Assembly: GCA_003508835.1 (NCBI GenBank)
Contig: PUFA01000162.1
Location: 2,046,001 to 2,110,000 of the forward strand
Direction of reading: 5' to 3'
Length of the DNA stretch: 64,000 nucleotides
Origin: Eonycteris spelaea
Lineage: Eukaryota > Chordata > Mammalia > Chiroptera > Pteropodidae
Shown: positions 47,430-59,943 of the stretch, piece by piece
Layout of the letters: every line of letters begins with the position of its first letter
How positions within the stretch are numbered: the stretch's first letter is position 1
Made by a program: the position numbers and the translations under genes
Notes under the pieces: generated by a model
What the model was told of the DNA's origin: nothing
Databases searched by the model: none
Seen by the model: the letters and a program-made list of their open reading frames with translations, nothing else

Positions 47430-47695
47430 AACATCTCTGTGGCCAGGGGTTCTTGATAGTTGTCATAATTCATCAGGCTTATAGCTGCATCACTCCAATG
47501 CGTCGTTTACATGACTGTCTTCCCTCTCTCTGTGTGCCTGTATCCAAACTTCTTTCTTGTAAGAACAACAGTCATTGAATTTGGGTCCACCCTCATCCAG
47601 GATGATTTCATTTTGATGACATCTACAAAGACCATGTTTCAAAGTAAGGTCGCAATCAGAGATAAATGTTGGGGGCCAGTATTTAACTCATTACA
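47430..47695 (-). mobile_element. MaLR LTR (MLT1-like) internal part, antisense
   Basis: 'TTGGGTCCACCCTCATCCAG', 'GATTTCATTTTGATGACATC' and 'AAGACCATGTTTCAAAGTAA' in antisense MLT1 order. Confidence 0.65.
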
Positions 47696-50112
47696 CCATG
47701 CCATTGGTTTTTCTGATCTTCCTTCAAACCTGCAATATAAAGCTGTGACTTCTGAAGTTCACTGATCCCTGTGAAAAGAGGTTTTGAATGAGGTGAGGGG
47801 TGAAGGACATATCTTGGTAATGATGCAAGGTTTTACAGAGGCCTTTTCACTTGCGGGTTCCAGCTGCCTTCCATTCCCCCCACACCTTTTCTTATTCATC
47901 AAAGGATTCAGTGTTTGTTGATAGTCCTTTGGTTCAAATAAAAGTATGAGCCTCTTGTGGTTCCATAAAAGAATCACAGATCTTTGGTGGTTTTGATTCT
48001 CTCGTTTTCGTGGTATGAATTTTATAAAGATTTATAGGGAAGCAAAATTGGACTTAAAATGAACGACAAGTAGTGATTTTTATTTCTGTAGGCTGTAGTT
48101 TTCTTACCTGTAATTTTAGGGTGAAATAAACTTTTATGCTGTAATTTCAACACTTTACTTCCCTATAATTTTAGTAAATTGTTTCTTTAGGGTTACAAGG
48201 AACTAGTAGAATAAACCTCAAATAGGCGTATTACGATAAAGACAGTTTTTCTTTGGCACATTTATCTAAACCATGTCAAAATATAAACTAATTCAGAAAA
48301 GTTCTAAATGTTTCAATCAACTAAAATTATACACTTTAAAACAGCATGGTTATATTTAGGCATATACTATTTTTAAGGTGATATTATTTTATATATTTAA
48401 AAGTAGAATTTAAATAGTTCTCTCACTTCTACCCCAAGCTAAGGTACATACACACACACTTTGTAACCTAACTAGAGTATTTTTGTTAAAGTGTCAAATA
48501 ATAGACACTGTATTCTGACCAATAAGAATTTAAATTTTCTCTTTAACATTTAAAAAATTTCAAGAGGCAGTATGAATTAGTTAAATAGTCTTATTGGTGG
48601 TGATTGGTTTTATATAAAATACATTATATAATAAAGGGAGTCCAGTTATTTGAAAATATAATTTTAAAATTGTTGATAGTATAGGTATATTTCGAGTATA
48701 TTTAATTCTCAAACATTCCTCATCCAAGATGCTTCAAAGAATTAAGATTTCTGGGAATGGTTTTGGGCTTATTGATGATATAGACTATTTAACCATTCAA
48801 TATGGATGCATTGAAACTTTTTGGAAAGAAAAATCTGTCCAAACACTCATGTTACCCACACAGAAGTATCTGTTCACTATTCTCCTTGAGATTGTATATT
48901 CCTTTGTTTTGTTTGCTTCCTGTCCATCTGCTGTTAGTTTTTGCTTTTTGCTTTTTTTTTTTTTTTTTTCAGAAAGTTTGTCTTCTCATTGCTGGAAGAG
49001 ATTTTAGGAATAATTCGAATGGCTGTTTCATGTTAAAGAAACTTTACTGGGAATATCCAAGTGCCTTTAGTAGTGGGTGGAATTGTCAGCAAAGTGTAGC
49101 TGCATTGGGAAAGGTGATTGGTCCCTGTTTTGTGGAAATTTTCCAGGGCCATCTTTTGTACTAAGTTGTATAAAGTTAGTTTAAAAGGTAGATGTGAAAT
49201 TCCATCGAGCAAGTACAGAAAATTGAATTCCATTACTCAACATTAGTCATCAGTTCTGTATTAAGCATCTTTATTATTTATTTGGGTAAGGGTATCAATG
49301 GCATCTTAATCATATTTACAGAGGGCAAGATGCTATAAGGGTTGGTAATTATATTGCAAAGCAGAATCAAGATGTCAAAGGTCTATGATGGGGAAGAGCA
49401 GTGAATTACAATCCTAATACATCCAGTGCTCTCTTTTTATGTCAAATATTTTCTAATGCTTTCTGACTATCCTGAAATGAAATTCATAGATTATATAACT
49501 ATTTGCATACACAATTATATGTGTATATATACATAGTATCCTAATGATAATATAAACAAAGGAAGAGAAAATAATGTATAATCAAATAATATGTAGTTTT
49601 AAAAAAAGTAACTGCTTGAATTGTCCAAATTGGAGATGATTGCAGGAAATGGAGCGCAAAGTAAGTTGAACCGAAGATGTGAAGTGCTTATACCTCTACC
49701 TGGAATCATTTTATGTAACAATTGAAAACATACATTGGTACTGGTGTGTATTATTGGGCATTCCAGTGCCACTAATAGTGTATCTGTCAAGTGACCTAAT
49801 TTTCCAAATTGGCAAACAACTGTAAAGTTTCTTACAAAAGAAAGTATCTACTTCCCTTAATATACATGGTAGTTGCATTCCTGACAAACTTAATGTAATT
49901 TAAGACCATGCAACAATAAATATTTCATTTACAAGTATGAACAGATTTAGGTTCTAGGCTCAAGAATTGTCTATAGATTTTTCTTCTGTGTGAATTGCCA
50001 GTGGGAAATTTGAATCTTGTGTGGGGTTGTAGAATAATTCTTCAGTGTGGTATTCCCCTTGCATTGCAGGACATCTTAAAAAGAAAAAGGACCCCGCAAA
50101 TTTCCAAAGTGC
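47696..50112. other. Intron 1, no gene recognised
   Basis: Mostly unassigned. Contains a T18 run at 48952-48969 followed by CAG that mimics a splice acceptor (see rejected list). Confidence 0.45.
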
Positions 50113-50127
50113 CCACAAGGGGGCAGT
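50113..50127 (+). promoter_or_regulatory. CTCF-like motif
   Basis: CCACAAGGGGGCAGT, 14 of 15 to CCASYAGRKGGCRSY, 30 bp before the MER20 copy. Confidence 0.5.
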
Positions 50128-50156
50128 TCGGTCACCACAGAGAATCACTGGGCTAA

Positions 50157-50390
50157 AAAGAGTTTCTCACCTTGGAGCTATTGACATTTTGGGACGGATA
50201 ATTCTTTGTCTTGTGTGTGTGTATGTGTGTGTGTGTTGGGGGCGGTGATAGGAGGTGCTGTCCTGTGCATTGTAGGATGTTTAGCAGCATCTGGGCCTCT
50301 ACTAGAAGCCAATAGCACCTCTCCCCACCACCAGTTAGAACAATGAAAAATGCCTTCAGACACTGCTTATTGTCTCTTGGCAGACAGACA
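50157..50390 (-). mobile_element. MER20 (hAT-Charlie), opposite orientation
   Basis: 'GAGCTATTGACATTTTGGGA', 'TGTCCTGTGCATTGTAGGAT', 'GTTTAGCAGCATCTGGGCCT' match MER20 reversed relative to the copy at 18845. A TG microsatellite (50212-50238) sits inside. Confidence 0.85.
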
Positions 50391-52376
50391 TTCACCCACA
50401 GATGAGACCCCTAACTGAACAAAAGATGTTTAATGGGGAATGAATAGAGAAACATTCCCCCGGAAGGAAGCATGGAACAAATTTCATAATTAGAAGTGAC
50501 CCTGTTGAAGCACTTGTGGAAATACTTAGGGACTGTCTATAAGTGATCTATCTACGAATCAAGCAGGAGGTGTGATTCATTCACATAAATGCCTGAACAT
50601 ATTATTTAAACTTTTTTCTCATTTGCTTTTATTCTGTTTTATTCATTAAAGGGCTTGTGGCCACTTTTAAAAAATAGTTTAGAATCACTAAGGGAAGATG
50701 CACTTGTCTTGCCTTACACTGAACTATTTTTTTTTTCCCCCACCAGGGCTTTGTGCTCTATCTTTTAAGCCAGGGTTTAAGGCTTATTGATTAGTGTTGA
50801 TGGAAGAAGGTGGTGTTGCCTTATGGGAGCTGCTGCTGGGTACAGATATTCTCTTTTTCATTTGTTCAGATGCCCTGGAGGTCACTATCAGTTTCTTACC
50901 CTATCAGCCAATGTAAGATGGTGTTATCTTTATTTTTATGAACCAGAGTTGTCTGCTATAGCTAGGCAGTGAGGATAATCATTTCTTAAAAGGGTACTGA
51001 TAGTAATCAAATCCCAGCTGTAAGTAATAGGGCTTTTTCAGGGAAAAAAATAATCTCGAAAGCATTTTTTTCCCCAGACTTTGAGTCTCAGTGGTGTTGC
51101 CCATCTGTGAATGAGGTTGCATGTGCAGTAATGTTGGTCAGATTTTGCTCTTACTGCATGTTTATCAAGGGCAGTGGAGACTAAAGGGTTGAAAGACTGA
51201 GACATGATCTGTGACCTCACACTTACTTGTTTAATCCTGTTATTCTGACTGACTCTGTACTGCAGTGTGACTTAGATGTGGCTCTCTGGGTAAAAATAAA
51301 CCAAGTACCAAGACTGGATTGAAATATTTGCCTCTGTTCTTCCTGTATTTCAAGTAATATGGGATAAGGCTGATGTTTTTACCTCTTAGAGCAGAAGGAT
51401 CTTTATTATATGATAGGAACTCACTGTAATTTCCTACCATGTGTGTTTAATATTTTGTGAAATTATTACTAAGTAATCCAGCTAAAAAGTCACACCCATA
51501 TTACTATGGAACAGAATCTTTTGGCTAAATCAATTTTCTTTATAAATGAGAAAACATTTCATGTCAACCCTTGTTGAAAAAGTACAATGATGTTTTTACT
51601 TAATTGTGAAAGAATGTCCAGATTACAGTTGAATTGCTTTCCCAGGCTTTTGTAAGAGTTCCAAATTACAATTGCTAAGCCTTGTTTCTCACAATGTATT
51701 CATCACATATTTATTTAATACTTAACTATGTTCAAGATATTGTACTGCTTTCTAAGTCTATTCTATATCAAGCATTTCATTTTGTCATTAAAGTACCCGT
51801 TTCACGTGTAGGTTAGGAAAAGAGGGTCCCCCTTATCTCCAAATTCAGGCAACCATTCCCTAGGTCCACAACTTTAGTTCTATTGTGGGTCAATGTAGCT
51901 CAGTAAATATTTAAATGAATGTCTGCAATATTCCAGGCACTATATTAATTCCTGGGGGAATATAATTCAGCCCCATACATTTGTTGAGGAGCTCACAGAA
52001 TGGATGGAAAAAGCTCATTACAAGGAGTCTTTTTATAGGCTGTGGAATTGCTATGATTGAAGCCTGCTAGGGGAGGGGAGGGAAAAGGGGAGCATTTGCT
52101 TTTGCAGTGAGGGAAGTCAGGAAAGCTTCTTGTAGGGGATCGTCATCTAGGCAGTAGGTATTGCCACATATGTTTATGCGGAACATCAAGCTTCCAGAAA
52201 GTGATTAATTTCAATGCAGCAAACAGTTAATATACATCTGTTATTGAATGCATTGTAGTGGACAAGGGGACAAGAGTCTAGGTTTAGAAATGAATGAGCC
52301 AAGGTTCCTCACTTTCATTTTTTAGTCAAGTATTATTAAACATTATCAAGTTGTATTATATTAATGCTCTGCCAGC
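50391..52376. other. Intron 1, nothing recognised
   Basis: About 2 kb unassigned. Confidence 0.45.
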
Positions 52377-52413
52377 TCCATAAGATTTATCCATAAGATT
52401 TATCCATAAGATT
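52377..52413. repeat. 13-bp tandem repeat, 2.8 copies
   Basis: Unit TCCATAAGATTTA, copies identical. Confidence 0.95.
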
Positions 52414-52734
52414 AAAACATATTCTATGTCTTTCTCAGCCGGTGGCTCTATCTTGCTTTTTGTTTATGTTAGTGTTTATATCTTGGCTGTTATGATTGAA
52501 TGAAATGATTATTTTTTTGCTGTCAGAAATGTAGTACATATTTCAGGCTAGAATGGTTAACTAAAGGTTCATTTCAGACTTTTATAATAAATAGAAAATG
52601 TTATTTTATTTCTCCACTTTTTCTGAATATTATTTATTTTCCAAACAAGTTCAAAGTCCAGTGGCTTATACCTCTTGCCAGTATTGCATTACTCCATATT
52701 GGGCTTTACAGTTTTAAAAGCAATTTTTTGTTAA

Positions 52735-52850
52735 TTCATTTCATTAATTCTAACCATAGCTCAGTGAGGAAGGTGTTATCTCCATTCTAAAGCTGAGAAA
52801 ACTGAGGCTCCGACTGATCAAATGATTTGCCCAGTATCCTATTATAAATT
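52735..52850 (-). mobile_element. MIR fragment
   Basis: 'AGCTGAGAAAACTGAGGCTC' then 'AAATGATTTGCCCAGTATCC'. Confidence 0.65.
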
Positions 52851-52904
52851 CTCTCCATTTAGCTTCTCGAGCCTCCAATCAATCCTGATGGAAGTTTGTT
52901 GTTG

Positions 52905-53195
52905 TTATTGTTAAGGATTCTGCTTATGTCATCTCCTCTAAAAGCCTTCCTTGATCCCGCAATACTGGGAGGCTGTCCCTCCTATGTGCTCCCATAGTAC
53001 CCTGCACTGATGCATATTTTAGTACTTGAGATTTGAAATTTTATTTGCCTATTGACAACTCTGCCACCTGCACTCTAACTCCAAACAGCCTGAGGAGAAG
53101 TATCATGTCTTGGTTCTCACTGAATCCCAAGCCTAGTGTAGAGTAGTAGTTGCCATAGAGAAGCATTCCAGTTACCATTTATTGAATGAGAAAAC
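52905..53195 (+). mobile_element. LINE-2 3' end
   Basis: 'AAAAGCCTTCCTTGATCCCG' then an L2 3' region ending 'ACCATTTATTGAATGAG'. Confidence 0.7.
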
Positions 53196-53361
53196 TAAAT
53201 AATTAAAACCTTGTTACATAAAATGATATAATGTATGTGAAAGTGCTTTGTGAATGACTTACACAGTATGAGATATTCCTAGGCAAATCACTGAGAGCAA
53301 AGTATTATACTAAGATGTAATTTCAAACTTTCAAAGAATTTACCTTCTGTTGAGCAGACAC

Positions 53362-53715
53362 TGTTATGGACTGAATGTCTGTATCCCTCCAAAATTTATA
53401 TGAAAACCCTACACCTCAATGTGATGTTATTAGGAGGTGGTCCTTTGGGAGGTAATTAGGTCAGAAGGGTGGAGCCCTCATTAACAGGATTAGTTTCCTT
53501 ATAAAAGAGGCCAAAGAGCTCTCTTCCTGCCGTGTGAGGATACAATGACACTGACTGGCATTCTGCAACCCAAAAAGAGCTTTAACCAAAACCCGATCGA
53601 GCTGGCACCCTGATCTTGGACTTGCAACCTCCAGAACTGTGAGAAATAAATTATGTTGTTTATGAGCCATCTAATCTATGGTACTTTGTTATAGCAGCCT
53701 GAACTCACTAGGACA
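53362..53715 (+). mobile_element. Solo MaLR LTR (MST/MLT1-like) with 5-bp target duplication
   Basis: 354 bp, starting TGTTATGGACTGAATGTCTG and ending TAGGACA (TG...CA), flanked by GACAC on both sides (53357-53361, 53716-53720). Interior 'TATTAGGAGGTGGTCCTTTG', 'GGTGGAGCCCTCATTAACAG', 'TTATAAAAGAGGCCAAAGAG', and 'GAGAAATAAATTATGTTGTT' with the polyadenylation signal AATAAA. No second LTR or internal genes: a solo LTR, so a deletion of the body by LTR recombination is likely. Confidence 0.9.
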
Positions 53716-53959
53716 GACACATTATTGGTATGACACAGTTATAAACAATTATATCGACCTGACCTCTAAGTCTTCTTGTGTGTGGCGGGGGCGTCCATTA
53801 ATCTTCACTTTCTTTTCGTTGGGAAATATGTTATTTGAAATCACCATTTTTAGATCACAAGATAATGAAAGGGTTGGAAAAGCCTCAGTTGCTTATTTTA
53901 GTATTTATTTTCTTTTTAATATATAACGATAATGCTAATCTTCTGGGCATTGTCCAGAG

Positions 53960-53964
<5 letters not shown>

Positions 53965-53997
<33 letters not shown>
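53965..53997. repeat. (TG)16 microsatellite
   Basis: Perfect; followed by a TA-rich stretch to ~54120. Confidence 0.95.
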
Positions 53998-53999
<2 letters not shown>

Positions 54000-54225
54000 A
54001 TATATATGTATATATACAGATATATAAATTAATATATTAATTAATTAATGAAAATTAATAAATTAATGTATATTTATATGTTAATATATATATTTAATGT
54101 ATATATTAAGTAATTTAATATTCATAACAACTCTGGAGGTAGGTGCTATTATTTACCTTTTTCAAATGTCTTTATTTCCCCTTCAATTTTGAAGGATATA
54201 GTCACAGGATATAGAATTTTATGTT

Positions 54226-54228
<3 letters not shown>

Positions 54229-54271
<43 letters not shown>
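54229..54271. repeat. (AT)21 microsatellite
   Basis: Perfect alternating AT. Confidence 0.95.
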
Positions 54272-54272
<1 letters not shown>

Positions 54273-54567
54273 TTTAAAGGTGTCATTGCATATTATTCTG
54301 GCTTACACTGTTTTTTTTTGACAAAAGTCTGTGATAATTTTTATATTTCTTTGTATAAATGTCATCTTTTTCTCTGCTCTCAAGATTTTCTCTTATCATG
54401 GGTTTATAACAATTTGATTATGTTGCTTATGGTTAGGTTAAGTGATTTTGTGGAGTTAGGATTAAAATTCAGGCAATTTTTTCTCTAGTGGTCATGCTTT
54501 TAAACAATATACAAGGCTTGCTCTTTAAGGTTAGCCACCATCAAGGTTTTTTGTTTTTTGTTTTTGA

Positions 54568-54604
54568 AACAACAACAACACAACAACAACAACAACAACA
54601 ACAA
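54568..54604. repeat. (CAA)n microsatellite
   Basis: CAA units with one shorter unit, preceded by a T/G-rich run. Confidence 0.9.
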
Positions 54605-54639
54605 GCAGACACCGGAGCTGAGCAGTGAGAGGTGAATTT

Positions 54640-57600
54640 GGGTCTCCTGATTCTCAGACCACTGTGTTCATTTCCATTAAGCACTGAGAGTGGGATCATA
54701 CCTGACTCTTCCTATATATTATTTTTGATATCTTTTGCAAAAGTTTAGGGCAGGTGTTTTTAATTCTTGATCTCCAGAGAAGAGTGATCTATTAGGAAAT
54801 TTCAATATGAAAAAATTATAAATCTTAAGTTTACTTATGATACAAATATAAAGGCCTACTAAAACATTTGACTGGGATTAAACAATTCAATGTGCTAATC
54901 TGGTTTTCTCTTGCGCATCAGAAACTCTGATTAGAAATTACATATTTATTTTATTATTGAAATAGGAAAGTCAATAAATAGATTTTCACTTAAGAAATGC
55001 ATTTTGTAGGGCAAAACACTTTCAAATAGTGAAATTCCTGAATAAGTATCACAAATAGAGTCCTTGATGGGGAAAATATTGGGAATTAGCAATCTGGAAT
55101 TATACTTTGCTTGTTATTACAAATGCTATAAATTTAAAAAAGTTAATTCTAAATTTTGTTCTACTACTGCATGCTCTAATAGAAGGACAGAATTAAGCCC
55201 AGACTAACAGTTCCCACTCAACGTGTCTTTCACTTCTTAAGACTAGTTATCAAAAAATTTAAAAATTCCACCCTGGTTACAGCTCTTCTCTGCAAATGAT
55301 CTCCCTTTATAATGGAAAAAGAATACAATTCTGTGAAAGAATTGAAAAAGAATAAAATAAATATTGCAGTATGAGGTTGTATTCATGATTTTATGTATCA
55401 CAAATGGACTAAAATTAAGTCTGTAAATTTGAATATGCTGGTGATATATTATGCTGCAATTTGTTTAGCAAACGTAAATTTATAGGCTACTCTTTGTCAA
55501 TGAAGTGTCATGACCAATTAAAATTTAATGGGTGGGTTGAGTGGTAGGTATTACTTACAAGTTTGCAATAGTAATAGGGTTATGAATGACCCATATTTGA
55601 ATCCCATTGCATACATGTCCTAGACACTAATAATTATGGCTTAATGTCTAGTTATAGTGATATAGTCATCATGGCAGGATTAACAAAACAACCCATCACA
55701 AATGAAATTCACAATGATGACATAGTCACAATGACAGTAATTTGCATCAAAAAGAGCAGCATCAAATGAAAACCATGGCCAAGTCAAGGCAGCATTTTGC
55801 AGTGCTGTCTTGTAGAAAATCATAGAAATTCCAAGGATCTGCATGTTGCATGTGCAATTGAGCTTTCCAAAGCTGCCAAACATTGAATGAAAACTTTCTT
55901 GGGAAAACACTGAATGAGGAAAGTCAGTTAACTCATGTGATACAATAATTTTGTTTCATTAATACTTAGCCTTAGTAACCTTAATAATTCACTTTGTAAG
56001 CTACAAGTAAGTAACCCTTAGTTATATTATCCATTAGATATATCTATAAAGTTAGCTTGTAAAACTAAAGATAGACTGGCTTTTTTAAAACATCAACTTG
56101 CAAAGTTCCAAGGAGCCTCCTGAGACTATGGACCACACTTGAGAACACATGCAAATTTTCAATAATTTATTCAATGCCTCTCAATAAACTGAGAAAAGGA
56201 GTGGAATTTTAGATATGCCCCTTGTGCCTATTATGTCATTTTTTTAATGATATACAACAAAAGCAGTTGTTATTCTCCAACTGACTATGAACTCTGAAGA
56301 GTTTTCTCACAATGGTGCACTTTGATTTCTTTTTTATCTAGTTCACATACTTTCTAGCCTCCTCTGCACTCATTCAAGGAGTCTCACAGGAGTTCATTCA
56401 TTATTACTTATTTTCCAACCTTTTCTATTAGTGAAAGAGGATATCCCTTTAACTCAAATGATTCCTATTATGTTTTATCTATTAAGAAACAGTGAAAACT
56501 GTGAGACCATTATTATTTTCTAAAATTATAATATTCAGATTAACTGTTGACAGCTCATAATCTGCTTTGATTTAGAATAGTATTAAATATAATTGGAACT
56601 CTATATGCCATTTTCCTCTTTTGGAAATGTGCAATGTGTGTTAGCATGTTAAAGACTCTGAGAAATATTGCTTTCAAGAAACTTAAAATTCTGTTAAAAC
56701 CAGCATTTCCCATATTTTTGTCATAGAGCCTCTCTCCCACTTGAATTTTCTTTTTCCATACAAAACACTTAACACCACACAGGCTTGTTGTCCTCTAAGA
56801 AAATCCTCTGGGAAAGATCATGTTAGAATAAATTTAGGGTATAAGTGATTTTCCATATCACATTCCAAAGTTATTGCATCCTTTTTTTTCTGCTAGTGAG
56901 CAACCTGACTAACTAGAAAAGGCGTTTGACAGAAGATAAACATTCTAGATTCTATTATTGGTACTCTCATTTTGGGTGTGCAACCCAGAACTGTAGTGGG
57001 AGAATGTGAATTTTTTGAACCTCAGTTTCCACTTTGTCAAACTAGGGAGTAAGACTAGATCTTCTCTAATGCTCTAATATAGTTCAAACACTTTATGATT
57101 TTGACAGCTCTTCTACCAGTACAAAACACCGTGTACTAAATGAGGGGTACTTGTCTAAAAATTTGCCATGTAAAAGTTCCGTCTGAACACTATGCCTTGT
57201 ATGTGTGCTATACTGTATGTAAAGACATAAGAGAAGCTGTAGCCCTCTCCACAGTGACATTCCCAATGAAATTCATCTGTAAGCCATTGAGCAGTTTGGC
57301 ACAATAATTGTGTCAAAGGTCAGGCTTATAAAAGCAGAGATGAAACCCATAAAACAAGAAGAAATTATGCCTTGTGCACTAACACCGTCCTGCATTGACT
57401 TTTTTTGTTGCTGGGTGAATTCACAGATATGGTTTCCACTAAATCATATCATAGGGGATTATTTAAGTAATAGCTTTTATCATACAAAAAGCAGATTAGA
57501 AATAAAATGCATAACCTGGACATTTTCTATGGGCTCTCAAACTTTACTACTTTTTTATAGTTCAATTCCAGTTCGAATTTAAGGCAAAGTTTTCCTCTGG

Positions 57601-59920
57601 TACTTACTAAACTATCTTTATAGTTTTGATCCCCCTGGTTGTGGTCTGAGGAACAAACAAAAAAAATGCCACATAGCACAAAACAATTTTCACTTTAAAC
57701 TTTATTTAAGAACATTCAGAACTGTCAGAGTCTGCTATTCCAAAGATTTCTAGACAAATATTACATGTTTTAAGCATTATATTTTGAACGCTGAAACATT
57801 TATGCCATTTTACTTGACACTGTCATTTTCACATAGTCATATAATAGACAGTATTCAAATCTTAACATCTCCATTGCTCAAACACACCTCTCTCAAAACT
57901 CCAGAGGCTGAAGCAGACTTAGCTGCTGAAGTATTCTCAGTTCTATGTGGTGCTGATTTTCATGTAGAAAGCGCTGTTAAAGCTAAATCAGTACTGATCA
58001 ATATTCAGTTCTGGTCAACATTCAATACTTATAATAAGTTGTACCTTTTAAATAAATTTTTAACGATTCAAGTAATCGATATGTTTGCTGTTGAAGCCCA
58101 AATTATAGCCAATTGTATGTGGCTAATTATGTTGAGGGTCCATGTTAAATAGAACAGATGTTTATTTCCTCTATCTTGCCTGGATCACCAGCAAGATACA
58201 TACGTTCCCCCCACATACGTAATGACACTGCTCATATTTTTAAAGATTGTGCGAAGGTCTACGTTCTTTATTTAGGTTCTCTATTTAAGTTTTACAGTAA
58301 CCTGATGACATACTTTTCAATCAAAAAATTGAGACTAAGCTATGAAGTAATTTCAAAAATATATTTATATAACTGTAAACACCAAGCCCCTACCTGACAC
58401 GCTGTTCTCCTATGGGACACCATAAAGCCCATGCACTTGGTTGATTGTACCTGCTGGACTGATAGGGTGTAGGCTTAAAAGCTATTTTTCTTTCTTTTTC
58501 ATCACTTCCTTTTAAACTTGCTCCATAGGCCTGTTCTCCATCTTTCCTGGATAGAATCTTTCATAGGTACCATCTCTTTCTAGTCTCTTCATTCACAAGA
58601 ACACTCTCATTATAGTAAATTAAAATTTCTCATCTGGTGAAACATCAAAATTCCAAACTCATTCAAATTAGAATTTCTCCCCTCCCCGGTTTATATCCTC
58701 TATTGTTGAAGTTGCAGTGAGAAAGGCTTCTTTTTTCTAGGTTGCTTTCCTCTTCCTGCATTCAATAGCTGCTATTTCCAATGAGGGGAAAGGACCTGTC
58801 TTAACCTGATGGTTCTGGTGTAATGGGATGTTGACATCCTCTGATTAAGGCTGATAGCCTTGTTTTTGTTAACACTAACTTAATTTTCATTGAGGTCTAC
58901 CTAAAATTTAATGTGCAGCAATACTTTCTAGAGATTAAAATGATCCTTTTAAGTCTTGCTATTTGCAACGTTTTTCTCAGTTAAAGCAAATATAACTTTA
59001 GAAACATATAAGAGAATCCTAACTTTTTACTAGATCCCCTTAGGATTATTGTAGGACAGGAAAATAATCCTCAAATTTTCCTAGATCGTTCAGTCGACCA
59101 CATTAAAATGGCACACACCAATCAGAAAGTGACTGTTTATTACCAGCATAGTTTGCTCTTTAAGGCTCTTAGGTTTTTGTATGCTACCCAAGAACAAAAT
59201 TCCTTAATTATCCTCACTTATTTTGACAGCCATTCATTCTTTAAAATATCAAACTGAAAAGAAATGATTCCCTGGTTGTAATAATTATATATAGTTGATT
59301 TCTCTCTGGTAGATAATGCTAGACAAAGATAAGGCATTTATCACAGATAAATACACTAAGGCAGGCCTGACACAATCAAAGTGAAAGATCTTTTTTTTAG
59401 AAGCAGCTTTATTCCAGTGACCTTATTTCTGTTATTCAAAACCACTAAGAGGAAATTGATGAATATTCGAGAAAGACAGATAGCTTTGGTGCCCCATATT
59501 ATTCTCCAAAAAAAAAAAAAGTTCTTGTATAACAATCAGATATGCTAATTTATTAAAATGCTGGAGTACCAAATGAGTACCTTTGAGGAATCTTCATTAT
59601 TTTCCTCCTAGCTTTCAGGAATGAAATCAAATAATTAAATAAGAGAGCACAAAATAACTCTTTCTTATATTTTAATCTAGTGATTTACCAGTTCAAAAGC
59701 TAGGGCCACAGCAAAGTTGAGTGGCACTGTTCCATACATGTCTACATGTGAGTCAGCCAGTAATTATCTGTTGATTGGATTTGGCTGTATTCTCTATGAA
59801 AACCCAGAACTTTAGAAAAGAATGAGCTTGACAGAACAATGGAGGAAAAAAACAACAAAATTATAATAATCTGCTTAATCTTATTGCCAGTAGATTAGGA
59901 GAAGGGAGGAAAGAGAAGGC
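54640..59920. other. Intron 1, no gene recognised
   Basis: 5.3 kb of AT-rich DNA. Open frames up to 122 codons (57784-58152, +) carry no recognised domain. A possible MER5A scrap lies at ~56115-56160 ('GACTATGGACCACACTTGAG'). Confidence 0.45.
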
Positions 59921-59943
59921 AAAAAAAAAAAAAAAAAAAAAAA
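59921..59943. repeat. Poly(A) run of 23
   Basis: Pure A23, no SINE body recognised to its left. Confidence 0.95.

Noticed and set aside
48952..48972. T18 then CAG, a strong-looking splice acceptor
   Set aside because: The sequence after it does not match any PRKG1 exon, and no partner donor is evident. Likely a chance polypyrimidine run.
56115..56160. MER5A-like scrap
   Set aside because: Too short (about 45 bp) to assign with confidence.
57784..58152. 122-codon plus-strand frame; possible processed pseudogene in antisense with an AATAAA near 57700
   Set aside because: I could not match either strand to a known protein, saw no clear poly(A) tail or target duplication, and AATAAA is common in AT-rich DNA.
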